Source of the DNA: JACKHO01 sp041398745
GTDB taxonomy: Bacteria; Planctomycetota; Planctomycetia; Planctomycetales; Planctomycetaceae
Direction: 5' to 3'
Length of the DNA stretch: 64,000 nt
NCBI GenBank assembly: GCA_041398745.1
Contig: JAWKUB010000007.1
Location: 124,001-188,000 of the forward strand
Shown: positions 18,944 through 26,703 of the stretch, piece by piece
Layout of the letters: every line of letters begins with the position of its first letter
Position numbering within the stretch: position 1 is the stretch's first letter
Position numbers and translations under genes: made by a program
Notes under the pieces: model-generated
Database searches by the model: none
Told to the model about the DNA's origin: nothing
The model's input: only the letters and a program-made list of their open reading frames with translations

Positions 18944-19474
18944 ATGTCGTCACAAATGAAATTGGGAATCAGCACCGTTTTTCTGTTGGCGGCGACGCTC
19001 AACGTGCCAGCACTTGGCGAAGATCAACCTGGGGACTCCGACAAGCCACAACTCAACGAAGCCGAACAGGCATTCGTAGAACTCATGTCGAAGTGCGAAC
19101 TCGTCGGTTCCTTCACGGTCGATGGTCAGGGTGATGCGCCACTCAAGCCCGAGCGGTATGCCATTAACGGCGCGACCAAGGTTGAGGGATCAAACTGGGT
19201 AGTCGCAGCCCGCATCAAGTACGGAAAGAATGACCTGACGGTTCCCGTCCCCGTCGAAGTGAAATGGGCCGGCGACACCCCCATGATCCAGGTCACCAAC
19301 CTGGCCATCCCTGGCCTGGGCAACGGATTCTCATCCCGAGTCCTCTTCTACGAAGGTCGCTACGCCGGCACCTGGCAACACGGCAAAGTCGGCGGCACCA
19401 TGTTCGGCAAGATCGAAAAGCAGGGTGCTGACAACAATGCTGGTGGAGAGAGTGGTCAACCCTCTGATAAGTAA
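18944..19474 (+). CDS. Exported protein of unknown function
   Basis: 176 residues from ATG 18944, chosen because CGAGGAACACGAA gives a good ribosome-binding site and MSSQMKLGISTVFLLAATLNVPALG-E is a clean signal peptide; the longer frame is only repeat DNA. The mature part is a single beta-rich domain with the pattern C-E-L-V-G-S-F-T-V-D-G, later I-Q-V-T-N-L-A-I-P-G-L-G and an ending G-T-M-F-G-K-I-E. It looks like a small lipocalin-like or beta-sandwich fold, but I do not recognise the family. The C-terminal 15 residues are polar. It stands alone between lnt and the SPFH gene. Confidence 0.75.
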   Translation: MSSQMKLGISTVFLLAATLNVPALGEDQPGDSDKPQLNEAEQAFVELMSKCELVGSFTVDGQGDAPLKPERYAINGATKVEGSNWVVAARIKYGKNDLTVPVPVEVKWAGDTPMIQVTNLAIPGLGNGFSSRVLFYEGRYAGTWQHGKVGGTMFGKIEKQGADNNAGGESGQPSDK

Positions 19475-19718
19475 CCTTGGCAGTTGCTCTAAGAAATGAC
19501 CACAAGGAAATCGAAACGCAGAGTGCGCCAAGATCGCAGAGATGGTGAGAGACGCTATCTATTGCTATGTGTCCTTCGCGTCCGCAAATCAACACGTCTT
19601 CCGCTCGGAGAATGACGACGCATACAACATCGCCCACTTCGCTACATAACTGAATTCTTCATACCCCGAGTTTCCCGGCCAGCTTCATCGTCTTCAATAT
19701 CCCTCGGTCGCGGATTAC
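19475..19718. other. Intergenic stretch between convergent genes
   Basis: Together with the terminator that follows, about 310 bases without a gene. Short open frames on both strands lack start signals. Nothing else seen. Confidence 0.5.
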
Positions 19719-19763
19719 CAAAAAAAGAAATTCCCCGGTCAGCGCACGTTGCACTGACCAGGG
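19719..19763 (-). terminator. Rho-independent terminator of the SPFH gene
   Basis: CCCCGGTCAG (19733-19742) pairs with CTGACCAGGG (19754-19763). On the minus strand the hairpin is followed by AATTTCTTTTTT (plus-strand 19719-19732). It lies 23 bases past the stop codon. Confidence 0.85.
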
Positions 19764-19786
19764 ATTCAACTCATCACGCGGTCGAC

Positions 19787-21064
19787 CTACTCGGATGTCA
19801 AATCTGTCGGCATGCCGAGCAGGATTTGTGGCATTTGCTGTCCTTCACCTGTAAACAGATAGACCGGATAGCGACCGTCCCACTTCTCCAGGCGGCTTTG
19901 TTCAATTTCCAACTGTTTGAGTGACAGATACGTTTTGAGGTCGGCGTTGGCCTTCTCAATTTCGTAGGCCTTGGCATCGGCCACCAGCTTAATACCTTCT
20001 GCTTCACCGCGTCTCGATTCCAGGATTTGAGCGGCTTCACCTTCACCCCGTAACTGGAGTGCGAGTTTACGCTGCTCGGCGGCCTTCGCTTCTGCCTTGG
20101 CGACTTCTTCATCCTGCTGAGCCGCGAAAACTTCGTCGATCGCCTTCTGGATGTCGGGGTTCTCATAGGTGAATCCACCAAACTGTCCGATTGTGGTCAC
20201 CAGAATTCCGCGTGCTTCGAAGAATGGAATGACGTCCTGTTCGACGGCATCCAGCATTTCGTTCTTCTTTTCACGCAGCGTATCCATTGGTTCCCGGGCT
20301 GCTTCACGGGCCATAATTTTCTGGATACGTCCGCGGATTTCCAAATCCATGACACGTTCCAGACTTCCATGGGGATAGTTGAACAGGAACTGAATGGCCG
20401 ACTCTTCATTCGGGATGCGGGCCGTGCAGGTAATGCCAGTCGAGAATCCGACGGAATCTTGCGACTCGACCCATATCGCCTGGTTGTTGTTGCTCGTCCC
20501 GGTGTTCCGATCGGCCGACCATTCACGCGTCACGGGAGCACGGTCGACGGTGATGAGTCGCACCGTGGGTACCCAGTCACCCGTAATGGGAAGTCGTCCG
20601 GTCTGCACCCACTTGTGCGGAATTTGCACGCGTTTCGCAGCCACCATTTTGTTGCGAAGATATTCCTCGCTGTTAAAGGCGGACTGCTCTTCGGTGTTCC
20701 CTTCCAGGGGCACCAGAAACGCCGTGTGACTCGTTTCAATTTCGTGAAACTCGGGCACGTCGTATGGTCGGCAACCTGAGACCAGAAAGACCATGGGCAA
20801 GAGAAACAGGGCCAGATATTCACCAAAGAACTTGCGAATTTCTTTCCAGTACAAGCACACTCCCATCACAAGGACAAAGAGGTATCCCACATCCACGTAG
20901 GACCGTAATTCGGTCCACAACCGTGTTTGCTGATAGCCGGTCGCGTCAGAGAATTGGGACACCGCGAGCTGCGCCGAAAACTCCGGCTCATACACGCGGA
21001 CACCCACATCCACCGAGGCCGCCACCAGAAACGCCACCAACACGAAACCAAACTTGCTTTTCAT
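19787..21064 (-). CDS. SPFH / band 7 (prohibitin-like) membrane protein
   Basis: 425 residues. Two hydrophobic segments (about 4-20 and 56-100, the second possibly two passes) precede an SPFH domain at about 105-300. A charged Ala/Glu-rich coiled helix follows (A-A-Q-Q-D-E-E-V-A-K-A-E-A-K-A-A-E-Q), then G-E-G-E-A-A-Q-I-L-E-S-R-R-G-E-A-E-G, the classic stomatin/flotillin pattern. Such proteins form ring oligomers that organise membranes or shield proteases such as FtsH. A Cys near residue 98 in V-S-G-C resembles a lipobox but is internal, so it is probably not processed. No NfeD or protease partner is adjacent. Single-gene unit with its own terminator. Confidence 0.88.
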   Translation of the reverse strand: MKSKFGFVLVAFLVAASVDVGVRVYEPEFSAQLAVSQFSDATGYQQTRLWTELRSYVDVGYLFVLVMGVCLYWKEIRKFFGEYLALFLLPMVFLVSGCRPYDVPEFHEIETSHTAFLVPLEGNTEEQSAFNSEEYLRNKMVAAKRVQIPHKWVQTGRLPITGDWVPTVRLITVDRAPVTREWSADRNTGTSNNNQAIWVESQDSVGFSTGITCTARIPNEESAIQFLFNYPHGSLERVMDLEIRGRIQKIMAREAAREPMDTLREKKNEMLDAVEQDVIPFFEARGILVTTIGQFGGFTYENPDIQKAIDEVFAAQQDEEVAKAEAKAAEQRKLALQLRGEGEAAQILESRRGEAEGIKLVADAKAYEIEKANADLKTYLSLKQLEIEQSRLEKWDGRYPVYLFTGEGQQMPQILLGMPTDLTSE

Positions 21065-21331
21065 CGTACTCTCCTTTTTTGCCTGCCAAATTCGGCATCA
21101 AGAAAGGAAAACGCAGCCCGGAAATGCGGGGATCACGAAATCGCCCGGGATTCTCTTGTTCGTTATCGAGTTTTCTAAGTCGAGTCGCAACCTGTTTCGC
21201 AGCCAGCACATCCGGCGGCCGGGCTGCGAAAACAATTCTGCAGTTCTGGCCGTATTGAATGGAAATGCCGTAGAATCTGCTCGTCATTGAATTCGAATCA
21301 AACCATCCCGGTAAATACGTCAGCGAACCCC

Positions 21332-22246
21332 ATGCGAATCGTTTCTCTACTCCCCAGCGCCACGGAAATCGTTTGCCTGCTCGGCCTGGAAGATCAGTTG
21401 GTGGGTGTGACGCACGAGTGTGATTACCCATGCTCCGTCACCGACCTCCCCAAGGTCACGCAGACATTAATCCCGAAGGACGCCACGAGTCGGGAAATTG
21501 ACGAACTGGTTCGTGAACAACTGCAGACCAAAGCAGCGTTGTACTCGCTCGATATGGCAACCATGCAGCAGTTGCAACCTGAGTTGATCGTCACCCAGGC
21601 TCTGTGTGATGTCTGTGCCGTCGCCGAAGCGGAAGTGAACTCCGCCGCCTGCTCACTTCCCGGTCCACCGAAAGTCGTCAACCTCGAACCCATGCGGCTG
21701 GGCGAAGTGTTCGATTGCATTTGGCTGGTTGGGGATGCCGCTGGAATTCCAGAGCAAACACAACGAGTGCTCGATCAACTGCAACAGCGCGTTGATGCCG
21801 TTGTTGCTCGATCTGAGAGCATCACCAAACGGCCACGCGTCGTACTATTGGAATGGATCGACCCTCCGTTCTGCTCGGGCCACTGGTCTCCGGAACTCGT
21901 TCGTATCGCGGGCGGCCAGGAAGGTCTCGGCCGGGAAGGCGAACCCTCACGCACTATGCAGTGGGATGATGTCCGCAACTACGATCCCGAGGTACTCATC
22001 ATCGCCTGTTGCGGATTCGACGTTGGCCGCACCATGCTGGACCTGCCCATCCTGACAAGCTTTCCCGGGTTTGATGAACTCACCTGCGTAAAGCACAACG
22101 AAGTGTACGTCGTCGATGGCAACTCCTACTTCAGCCGCCCCGGTCCACGTCTCGTCGACAGCCTCGAAATCCTGGCCCATACGTTGCATCCCGGGGTACA
22201 TCCACTACCACCGGAATTATCTCCTGCACGAAGACTGACCAGGTAG
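21332..22246 (+). CDS. BtuF-like cobalamin-binding / helical-backbone metal receptor protein
   Basis: 304 residues from ATG 21332 (MRIVSLLPSATEIVC), the usual family start; a TTG at 21287 would add 15 residues. The fold is the helical-backbone periplasmic-binding type (BtuF/FhuD), with S-L-L-P-S-A-T-E, H-E-C-D-Y-P and a late G-x-x-R-x-x-D-L motif. There is no signal peptide, and no permease or ATPase gene is next to it. This stand-alone cytoplasmic-looking form is common and often annotated as cobalamin-binding protein; its true ligand is uncertain. It is divergent from the SPFH gene. Confidence 0.8.
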   Translation: MRIVSLLPSATEIVCLLGLEDQLVGVTHECDYPCSVTDLPKVTQTLIPKDATSREIDELVREQLQTKAALYSLDMATMQQLQPELIVTQALCDVCAVAEAEVNSAACSLPGPPKVVNLEPMRLGEVFDCIWLVGDAAGIPEQTQRVLDQLQQRVDAVVARSESITKRPRVVLLEWIDPPFCSGHWSPELVRIAGGQEGLGREGEPSRTMQWDDVRNYDPEVLIIACCGFDVGRTMLDLPILTSFPGFDELTCVKHNEVYVVDGNSYFSRPGPRLVDSLEILAHTLHPGVHPLPPELSPARRLTR

Positions 22247-22425
22247 AAATGGACCCTACTTTTCTGCTCTGTCGACGGCACAATTCAACCGATTTTTCAC
22301 CTTTTTTCAATTTGTTTTTCCAAAGCAAAATCGCCCGAGAATTCATCTGGTCCTGGCGAGAGTTGAGCGTATACTAAACATTGAGAGGAATGACCCCATC
22401 TTTGGATTCTTTGAGGAGATGGCTG

Positions 22426-22782
22426 ATGAATTTTCAGATTCGTTTCAGTGGTGGACATCGTGTTGAACTGGGGAAACCCGAAATGCACGAAGACATCCTC
22501 ACCCGAGCCCTGGACCGTTTTGGTCGCCGCCTGCTCGGAGTTCGCGTGTTCCTGGAAGACGTGAACGGCCCGCGCGGTGGGGCGAACAAACAGTGTCGCT
22601 GTGTGCTGCACGTACGCAACATGCCGGACATTGTTATCTACGACCAGGACGAGAACGTGCTGACACTCATGCAACGCGTGGCCCGCCGCGCAGCTTTTGC
22701 CATGAGTAAAAAGTCAGAACGCAAGCAAAAGAAAGCCCTGCACCATCGCGGTCACCGCGAACCACTTCAGTTCGCCGGTTGA
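22426..22782 (+). CDS. Short HPF/RaiA-like ribosome-hibernation family protein
   Basis: 118 residues from ATG 22426, which has GAGGAG seven bases upstream; the longer frame start is unsupported. The core (about 15-95) shows the beta-alpha-beta-beta-beta-alpha pattern of S30AE proteins: a first helix with A-L-D-R-F-G-R-R-L, then V-R-V-F-L-E-D-V-N-G, C-R-C-V-L-H-V and I-V-I-Y-D-Q-D-E-N. The C-terminus is a basic tail (KKSERKQKKALHHRGHR). There is no C-terminal dimerisation domain, so it is the short form. Assignment is by pattern; a strong terminator follows. Confidence 0.65.
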   Translation: MNFQIRFSGGHRVELGKPEMHEDILTRALDRFGRRLLGVRVFLEDVNGPRGGANKQCRCVLHVRNMPDIVIYDQDENVLTLMQRVARRAAFAMSKKSERKQKKALHHRGHREPLQFAG

Positions 22783-22818
22783 TGTCAACCAGCACCTCGT
22801 AGTTCATTAACCCACTTT

Positions 22819-22852
22819 GGCCTGAAGCATTCCTTGCTTCAGGCCTTTTTTT
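22819..22852 (+). terminator. Rho-independent terminator
   Basis: GGCCTGAAGCA (22819-22829) and TGCTTCAGGCC (22835-22845) form a perfect 11-bp stem with loop TTCCT and seven T residues. It ends the HPF-like gene. Confidence 0.95.
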
Positions 22853-22973
22853 GTCGGCCCATTCTTAAAGACGCAGGAATAAGGGCCACGAAAGGCACGA
22901 AAATGATCGGCTAGTTCTTCGTGCCTTTTTGTGTTCTTTGTGGCAATTCCTTTTCTGGGTGTTCGACTCAAGT

Positions 22974-23134
22974 GCGGCCCGCCCCGATCGACCGGACCGG
23001 TCGGGGCGCGCAGCGACAAGATGCTTTGTCGTGTGCGTCCAATGTCGTGTTGCCGTCCTTCGCAACAGGAGAACGGATGATGAATCATCTTCTGCCTGCG
23101 GCACCAACCGCTCTGAATGAGCGGGGGGGCCACC
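22974..23134 (+). repeat. Family A dispersed repeat, copy 1 (about 160 bp)
   Basis: Starts GCGGCCCGCCCCGATCGACC and continues through CGACAAGATGCTTTGTCGTG and ATCATCTTCTGCCTGCGGCA to GGGCCACC. It matches 24218-24372 along its whole length and 25291-25355 over the first 65 bases. It contains the internal palindrome GACAAGATGCTTTGTC. Confidence 0.85.
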
Positions 23135-23326
23135 ATGCGCATTTGCGGTTCGCCAATTCCATTCAACCGAGACCTGCATGGAATCCACGGCGGCACTGGC
23201 AAAATGCCAGTGGCACACTCTTGAAGATTCGTCCATTCGGCCCGCCATTGGCACCCGGCATGCGAACTGTCAACCGGCTTCCGCTGTTGGAAACGAGTCG
23301 AGAAGCTAACGGCAGGTAATTGGACC

Positions 23327-23357
23327 GTGTGCCACGGGCTGCTTGCCAGCCCGTGCC
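23327..23357 (+). repeat. REP-like palindrome (RAYT-type family), variant copy
   Basis: GTGTGCCA head followed by CACGGGCTG-CTTGC-CAGCCCGTG, a perfect 9-bp stem (23333-23341 with 23347-23355). Head and loop are identical to the copies at 40141 and 40331; the stem has a compensated base-pair change. Confidence 0.8.
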
Positions 23358-23756
23358 TGTCGGTGCATCTGTGCGACCACGTCGGGAATACTCCCGCATG
23401 CCTTTCTCGGCAGTCCAATCTTCTTTTCGTGACTTTTCGTGTTTTTTTGGCCAATCTTTACTCAAAACAAAAAAGCGAGTCGCGACTCTGGGCGAGCAAG
23501 TCCAATTGCCACGGGTTCAAGGATTTGGAAATTGTGTTCCGTCGCTGGCCAGCTCATAGAATGGGAAAACCTTGGATCACCCATTCAGTTAGGAACACAT
23601 TTCCGACCCGACTTTCATCAGGTCACCGTGAGCAGACACGCTCAATCCCACCTACTCAGGTTGCGCTGGCTGTTCCCTGTTAAAAGAATGATGGCCACGA
23701 AAAGCACAAAAAGACACGAAAATGGACAGCAGGCTTTTGTGGCCAATCTCCAGACC

Positions 23757-23782
23757 GGTGGCACAGACATCCCTGTCTGTGG
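23757..23782 (+). repeat. Family D palindrome GGTGGCACAGACA
   Basis: CACAGACA-TCCC-TGTCTGTG with the leading GGTGG. Copies lie at 35039, 25533 (inverted, with a compensated stem change) and, decayed, at 9028. Confidence 0.8.
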
Positions 23783-23851
23783 ATTTGCAGCAGCCCATAC
23801 TCCCGCCGCGAACAAGAATTTCCTTCACGTCAACGTGATCGAGTCGGCTAA

Positions 23852-23890
23852 GTGTGCCATGCCCACGTCGCGAAGCAGCGTGGGCATGCG
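23852..23890 (+). repeat. Long palindrome with GTGTGCCA head; left half of a perfect inverted pair
   Basis: CATGCCCACG (23858-23867) pairs with CGTGGGCATG (23879-23888). Bases 23854-23888 are the exact reverse complement of 24081-24115 (35 of 35). Confidence 0.85.
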
Positions 23891-24080
23891 AGTCGCTATC
23901 CGACTTCCGTTGTTGGGTTATGAGGCAATGTTCTGGACCGTCTTTGGACAAGAACGATTGCCGCCGAAAACAGGAGAACGTCAGGAAACGCGCCTGCCCC
24001 AATTCATTCCAACGTCGACATGATTTGCGATGCCTTGCCATTGAGATTCCCCGCGATTTGTTGCCGTATGGTATCCCCAG

Positions 24081-24115
24081 CATGCCCACGCTGCTTCGCG
24101 ACGTGGGCATGGCAC
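24081..24115 (-). repeat. Long palindrome, right half of a perfect inverted pair
   Basis: Exact reverse complement of 23854-23888. The hairpin arms are 24081-24090 and 24102-24111, followed by GCAC, the inverted head motif. Confidence 0.85.
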
Positions 24116-24217
24116 GCAAAATCGTGAACCGACATGCCACCCGCCCACGCAGAATGGTCAATCGACATGCCACCCGCCAATGTTCTGGACCGGTCTTTGG
24201 ACAAAAATGGTTGCCCC

Positions 24218-24372
24218 GGGTGGCCCGACCGAACCGGTCGGGTCGCAGAGCGACAAGATGCTTTGTCGTGTGCGTCCAATGTTGTGTGACCGTCTTTCAC
24301 AACAGGCGAACGGATGGTGAATCATCTTGTGCCTGCGGCACCCAACCGCTCTAAACGAGCGGGTGGGCCACC
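24218..24372 (+). repeat. Family A dispersed repeat, copy 2
   Basis: CGGGTGGCCCGACCGAACCG and onward through the shared CGACAAGATGCTTTGTCGTG core to GGGTGGGCCACC. Same orientation as copy 1. Confidence 0.85.
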
Positions 24373-24444
24373 CCGCAGTTCGCCAAATTCTAAAGCCACA
24401 ATTTCCCATTTTATCAAAGTGGACTGGGCAGCAAAAAGACAACT

Positions 24445-24945
24445 TCAATCGCGCAATGATTCAACGCGTTCGAAGATTTCCTCCAGGGATACACCAAACT
24501 CGTTAGATTGAATCTTCAATTCGGCTAAGTGCTTCTTGACGTGCGATAGGACAAATCTTTCGTCAATCGCAACGACCTTCGTGCCATGCTTGCGCATCAC
24601 CCTGTGGGCTAGCATGACATTCAACGTGACTTCAGGACGACGGACCGTAACTTCAAGCAAGGTCTTCTCCAGCAAGTCTGGAAAGTTGAATTCGGGATTT
24701 GCGTGGGACCACCCGTACAGAGATCCGAGTATGCTAAGTACGTCATGATGCTGACGGTAAGTGTGATTCATCTGGAAGAATTCGCCTTCACCAATCAAAA
24801 GTTGGGTGAGCCTTCCGTTCTTCACATGATCGATGATCTTTTGCGGAGACATTTGGCAACGACCTTGGGCAAAGTTTGTTCGCCAGCTTGCGGGGGGCAT
24901 CAATGCATCCACCCGTCGTTTTGTGGTTACTGCGCCAGCTGCCAA
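24445..24945 (-). CDS. Unknown protein, second gene of a small repeat-flanked pair
   Basis: Up to 166 residues from a TTG at 24945, which has GGAGG upstream overlapping the stop of the preceding gene; ATG 24900 or ATG 24852 (MSPQKIIDHVKNG) are alternatives. The sequence is soluble and mixed alpha/beta, with composition like a real protein: G-E-G-E-F-F-Q-M-N-H-T-Y-R-Q-H-H-D-V-L and a C-terminal helix I-F-E-R-V-E-S-L-R-D. I recognise no family. Its place after another small unknown gene, within a repeat-rich island, is typical of accessory pairs, but no toxin or nuclease gene is present to support an immunity role. Confidence 0.6.
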   Translation of the reverse strand: MAAGAVTTKRRVDALMPPASWRTNFAQGRCQMSPQKIIDHVKNGRLTQLLIGEGEFFQMNHTYRQHHDVLSILGSLYGWSHANPEFNFPDLLEKTLLEVTVRRPEVTLNVMLAHRVMRKHGTKVVAIDERFVLSHVKKHLAELKIQSNEFGVSLEEIFERVESLRD

Positions 24946-24951
24946 GCCAGA

Positions 24952-25266
24952 TCAGCCTCCGAATAAAATGAATGCGTCTTGATCGTAATAGAACAGGAAA
25001 GCCTGCAGGAGCAGCGGGTCTTCAATGCCATCTCGTTGTTCTCTGGCGTTTGCAATCACATCCTGTAGCGCCGCAATCCCAACAGCGTACGAAAGATTGT
25101 TCTGCTGGGCCACAGCAGGAACACCCTCAAGATCGCTCTCACTGAGGACAGCACATTTCGTTTCCAATTCCCAAATCTCGTCCATCGGCAAGTAAAGGAA
25201 ATGCCCTGCGTCGTAATCATCGCCCTTGTTCAGAATCCTTCCCAGGGTTGTCAATTCGGCAGTCAA
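24952..25266 (-). CDS. Unknown small acidic protein, first gene of the pair
   Basis: 104 residues from a TTG at 25266 preceded by AGAAGGG at eight bases. The longer frame runs back into a family A repeat and is rejected. The sequence is compact and acidic: L-Y-L-P-M-D-E-I-W, C-A-V-L-S-E-S-D-L-E-G-V-P, a central helix V-I-A-N-A-R-E-Q, and an ending A-F-L-F-Y-Y-D-Q-D-A-F-I-L-F-G-G. The look is that of small immunity-like or DUF7716-like proteins, which I cannot confirm. It is six bases from the next gene, so the two are probably translated together. Confidence 0.6.
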   Translation of the reverse strand: MTAELTTLGRILNKGDDYDAGHFLYLPMDEIWELETKCAVLSESDLEGVPAVAQQNNLSYAVGIAALQDVIANAREQRDGIEDPLLLQAFLFYYDQDAFILFGG

Positions 25267-25290
25267 TTTGTTTTCCCTTCTCTGTGATCC

Positions 25291-25355
25291 CGGGTAGCCC
25301 GACCGAACCGGTCGGATCGCGGAGCGACAAGATGCTTTGTCGTGTGCGTCCAATG
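25291..25355 (+). repeat. Family A dispersed repeat, copy 3 (truncated)
   Basis: Matches the first 65 bases of copies 1 and 2 with about four changes, then stops at CCAATG. It lies just upstream of the TTG start of the small unknown gene, on its opposite strand. Confidence 0.8.
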
Positions 25356-25532
25356 TAGTAATTGTAGGGTGCGTCGGCTTTGTCAACGAGGGATGTATGA
25401 ATGGGGGTGGTACCGGAAAATGCATATGGCACGTGACAGTAGTCACCAGACGCACCTTTCTGGAATCGCAGAAGAACCCGTTGTGAATTGTGGTCGCGTC
25501 AATCTGTGCTCTTCGTTCCGTACGTCCCCAAA

Positions 25533-25560
25533 CCACGGACAGGAATGTCCGTGCCACCTG
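25533..25560 (-). repeat. Family D palindrome, inverted copy
   Basis: CACGGACA-GGAA-TGTCCGTG followed by CCACC, the reverse complement of the GGTGGCAC-headed copies with one compensated stem pair. It lies just downstream of holA. Confidence 0.75.
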
Positions 25561-25573
25561 TTACCCAAGCAAA

Positions 25574-26578
25574 CTACATCTTCCCCATCAACCACAGAAT
25601 CAACTGCTCCATTTGCAACCGTTCGGGCAGGCGGCTGCCGCCTTTGAGGCCGTAGTCGGCTTCCGCGAGGCGTTCGAGGATGCGTTCGGCCCGGGGGCGT
25701 TGAATGCGTTTCAGGTAGCTTTCAACGGGCTGCATTTCCCACTGCTTCATCCCGGCGTCCTGCAGCGCTTTGCGGAGGTTGGTGCCGGAGCGGGAAATCT
25801 CGGTGGCCTTCGCGATTTTGCGAAAGACGAAATTCATCCCGCCCAGAATTTTGGGAGCCGGTTCGCCAGCGACAAACAGCTTGTCCAGACAGGCCAGGGC
25901 GACGTCGGGGTTGTTGTCCCGGATGGCGTCGATCATGGTCCAGGTCGTTTCCGCTTTCCAGCCGCCGACCAGCGTGGTGACGTCTTCCGAGGTAATGGTC
26001 TCCCGGTCACCGACATAGTTGACCAGCTTTTCCAGTTCCTGGTTGAGCAGTCCCAAATTGGTGCCGGCCAGTTCCGTCATCAGCGTGGCGGCGTCTGAGG
26101 GGAGCCGCTTGTCGAAGCGGGCCTTCGCTTCAGCGGTCAGCCATCCAGCCACCTGTTTCCCTTTCAGCTCCGAGCATTCCAGTTCAAGGCCCGACTCGTC
26201 CACCTTCTTGGCCAGCCGCGTGTTCTTGCGCCAGGTGCCTGCATCGAGGACGAGGACCGACCGCCGCGCGGGGGTGTCGGCGAATTCTTCGAGTTGGCTG
26301 CGATATTTGGTAATGAAATCATCTGCCTCTTCGACAATGACCAGCCGCTGCGTCGTGAACATCGACACGGTGTGCAGTTCGTCCCGTACGTCTTTCCACT
26401 CCAGGTCCTTGCGATTAAACCGCGTCTCGCCAATGTTGCTCTCTTCGCCCCCGCCGAGGACATGTTCACGCAGGATTTCCAGGCAACGCTGCTTCAAATA
26501 GCGTTCGCCTCCCGTCAGGACAATGAGTCCCTGCGGTGTTGCTGCAGCGGGATTTCGAAGGAATTGGGTGGCGTGCAT
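25574..26578 (-). CDS. holA: DNA polymerase III subunit delta
   Basis: 334 residues from ATG 26578 (MHATQFLRNP); the longer frame has no support. HolA opens the sliding clamp as part of the clamp loader. Visible features: V-L-T-G-G-E-R-Y-L-K near residue 20 (the degenerate P-loop position of delta), an AAA+-like first half with D-D-F-I-T-K-Y and L-V-L-D-A-G-T-W, G-T-N-L-G-L-L-N-Q-E-L-E-K-L-V-N-Y in domain II, and the C-terminal helical collar domain with L-A-E-A-D-Y-G-L-K-G. Length is normal. Divergent from the phosphohexomutase-like gene. Confidence 0.9.
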   Translation of the reverse strand: MHATQFLRNPAAATPQGLIVLTGGERYLKQRCLEILREHVLGGGEESNIGETRFNRKDLEWKDVRDELHTVSMFTTQRLVIVEEADDFITKYRSQLEEFADTPARRSVLVLDAGTWRKNTRLAKKVDESGLELECSELKGKQVAGWLTAEAKARFDKRLPSDAATLMTELAGTNLGLLNQELEKLVNYVGDRETITSEDVTTLVGGWKAETTWTMIDAIRDNNPDVALACLDKLFVAGEPAPKILGGMNFVFRKIAKATEISRSGTNLRKALQDAGMKQWEMQPVESYLKRIQRPRAERILERLAEADYGLKGGSRLPERLQMEQLILWLMGKM

Positions 26579-26703
26579 GGAAACCGGAATTGACGCCGGG
26601 CAGGCGTTGCGGGGATAGTTCGGGTCAACGCCGATCAGTGTAGGATGATTTGGCCCGCTGGTCAGCCAACAACGCAATTCGTTTCAGAGGGAACTGAAAC
26701 ACT

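Larger units (their letters stand above)
22853..24444. other. Repeat-rich region without credible genes
   Basis: About 1.6 kb. All open frames are short, mutually overlapping and Arg/Ser/Cys-rich, with no ribosome-binding site. The stretch holds two family A repeats, one CACGGGCTG palindrome, one CACAGACA palindrome and a pair of exact 35-bp inverted repeats, listed separately. Short A-rich CACGAAAA-type strings recur near 22890, 23430 and 23700. It looks like accumulated repeat insertions and decay. Confidence 0.7.

Noticed and set aside
22807..23454. Minus-strand open frame of 215 codons
   Set aside because: It runs through a terminator and a family A repeat, has Arg/Cys-rich composition and no ribosome-binding site.
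23439..24354. Plus-strand open frames of 166-194 codons
   Set aside because: They are built from palindromic repeats and their inverted copies; no protein-like composition or start signal.
22974..25560. Possible CRISPR array, because of repeated short units
   Set aside because: Repeats are unevenly spaced by hundreds of bases, of several unrelated types, with no cas genes.
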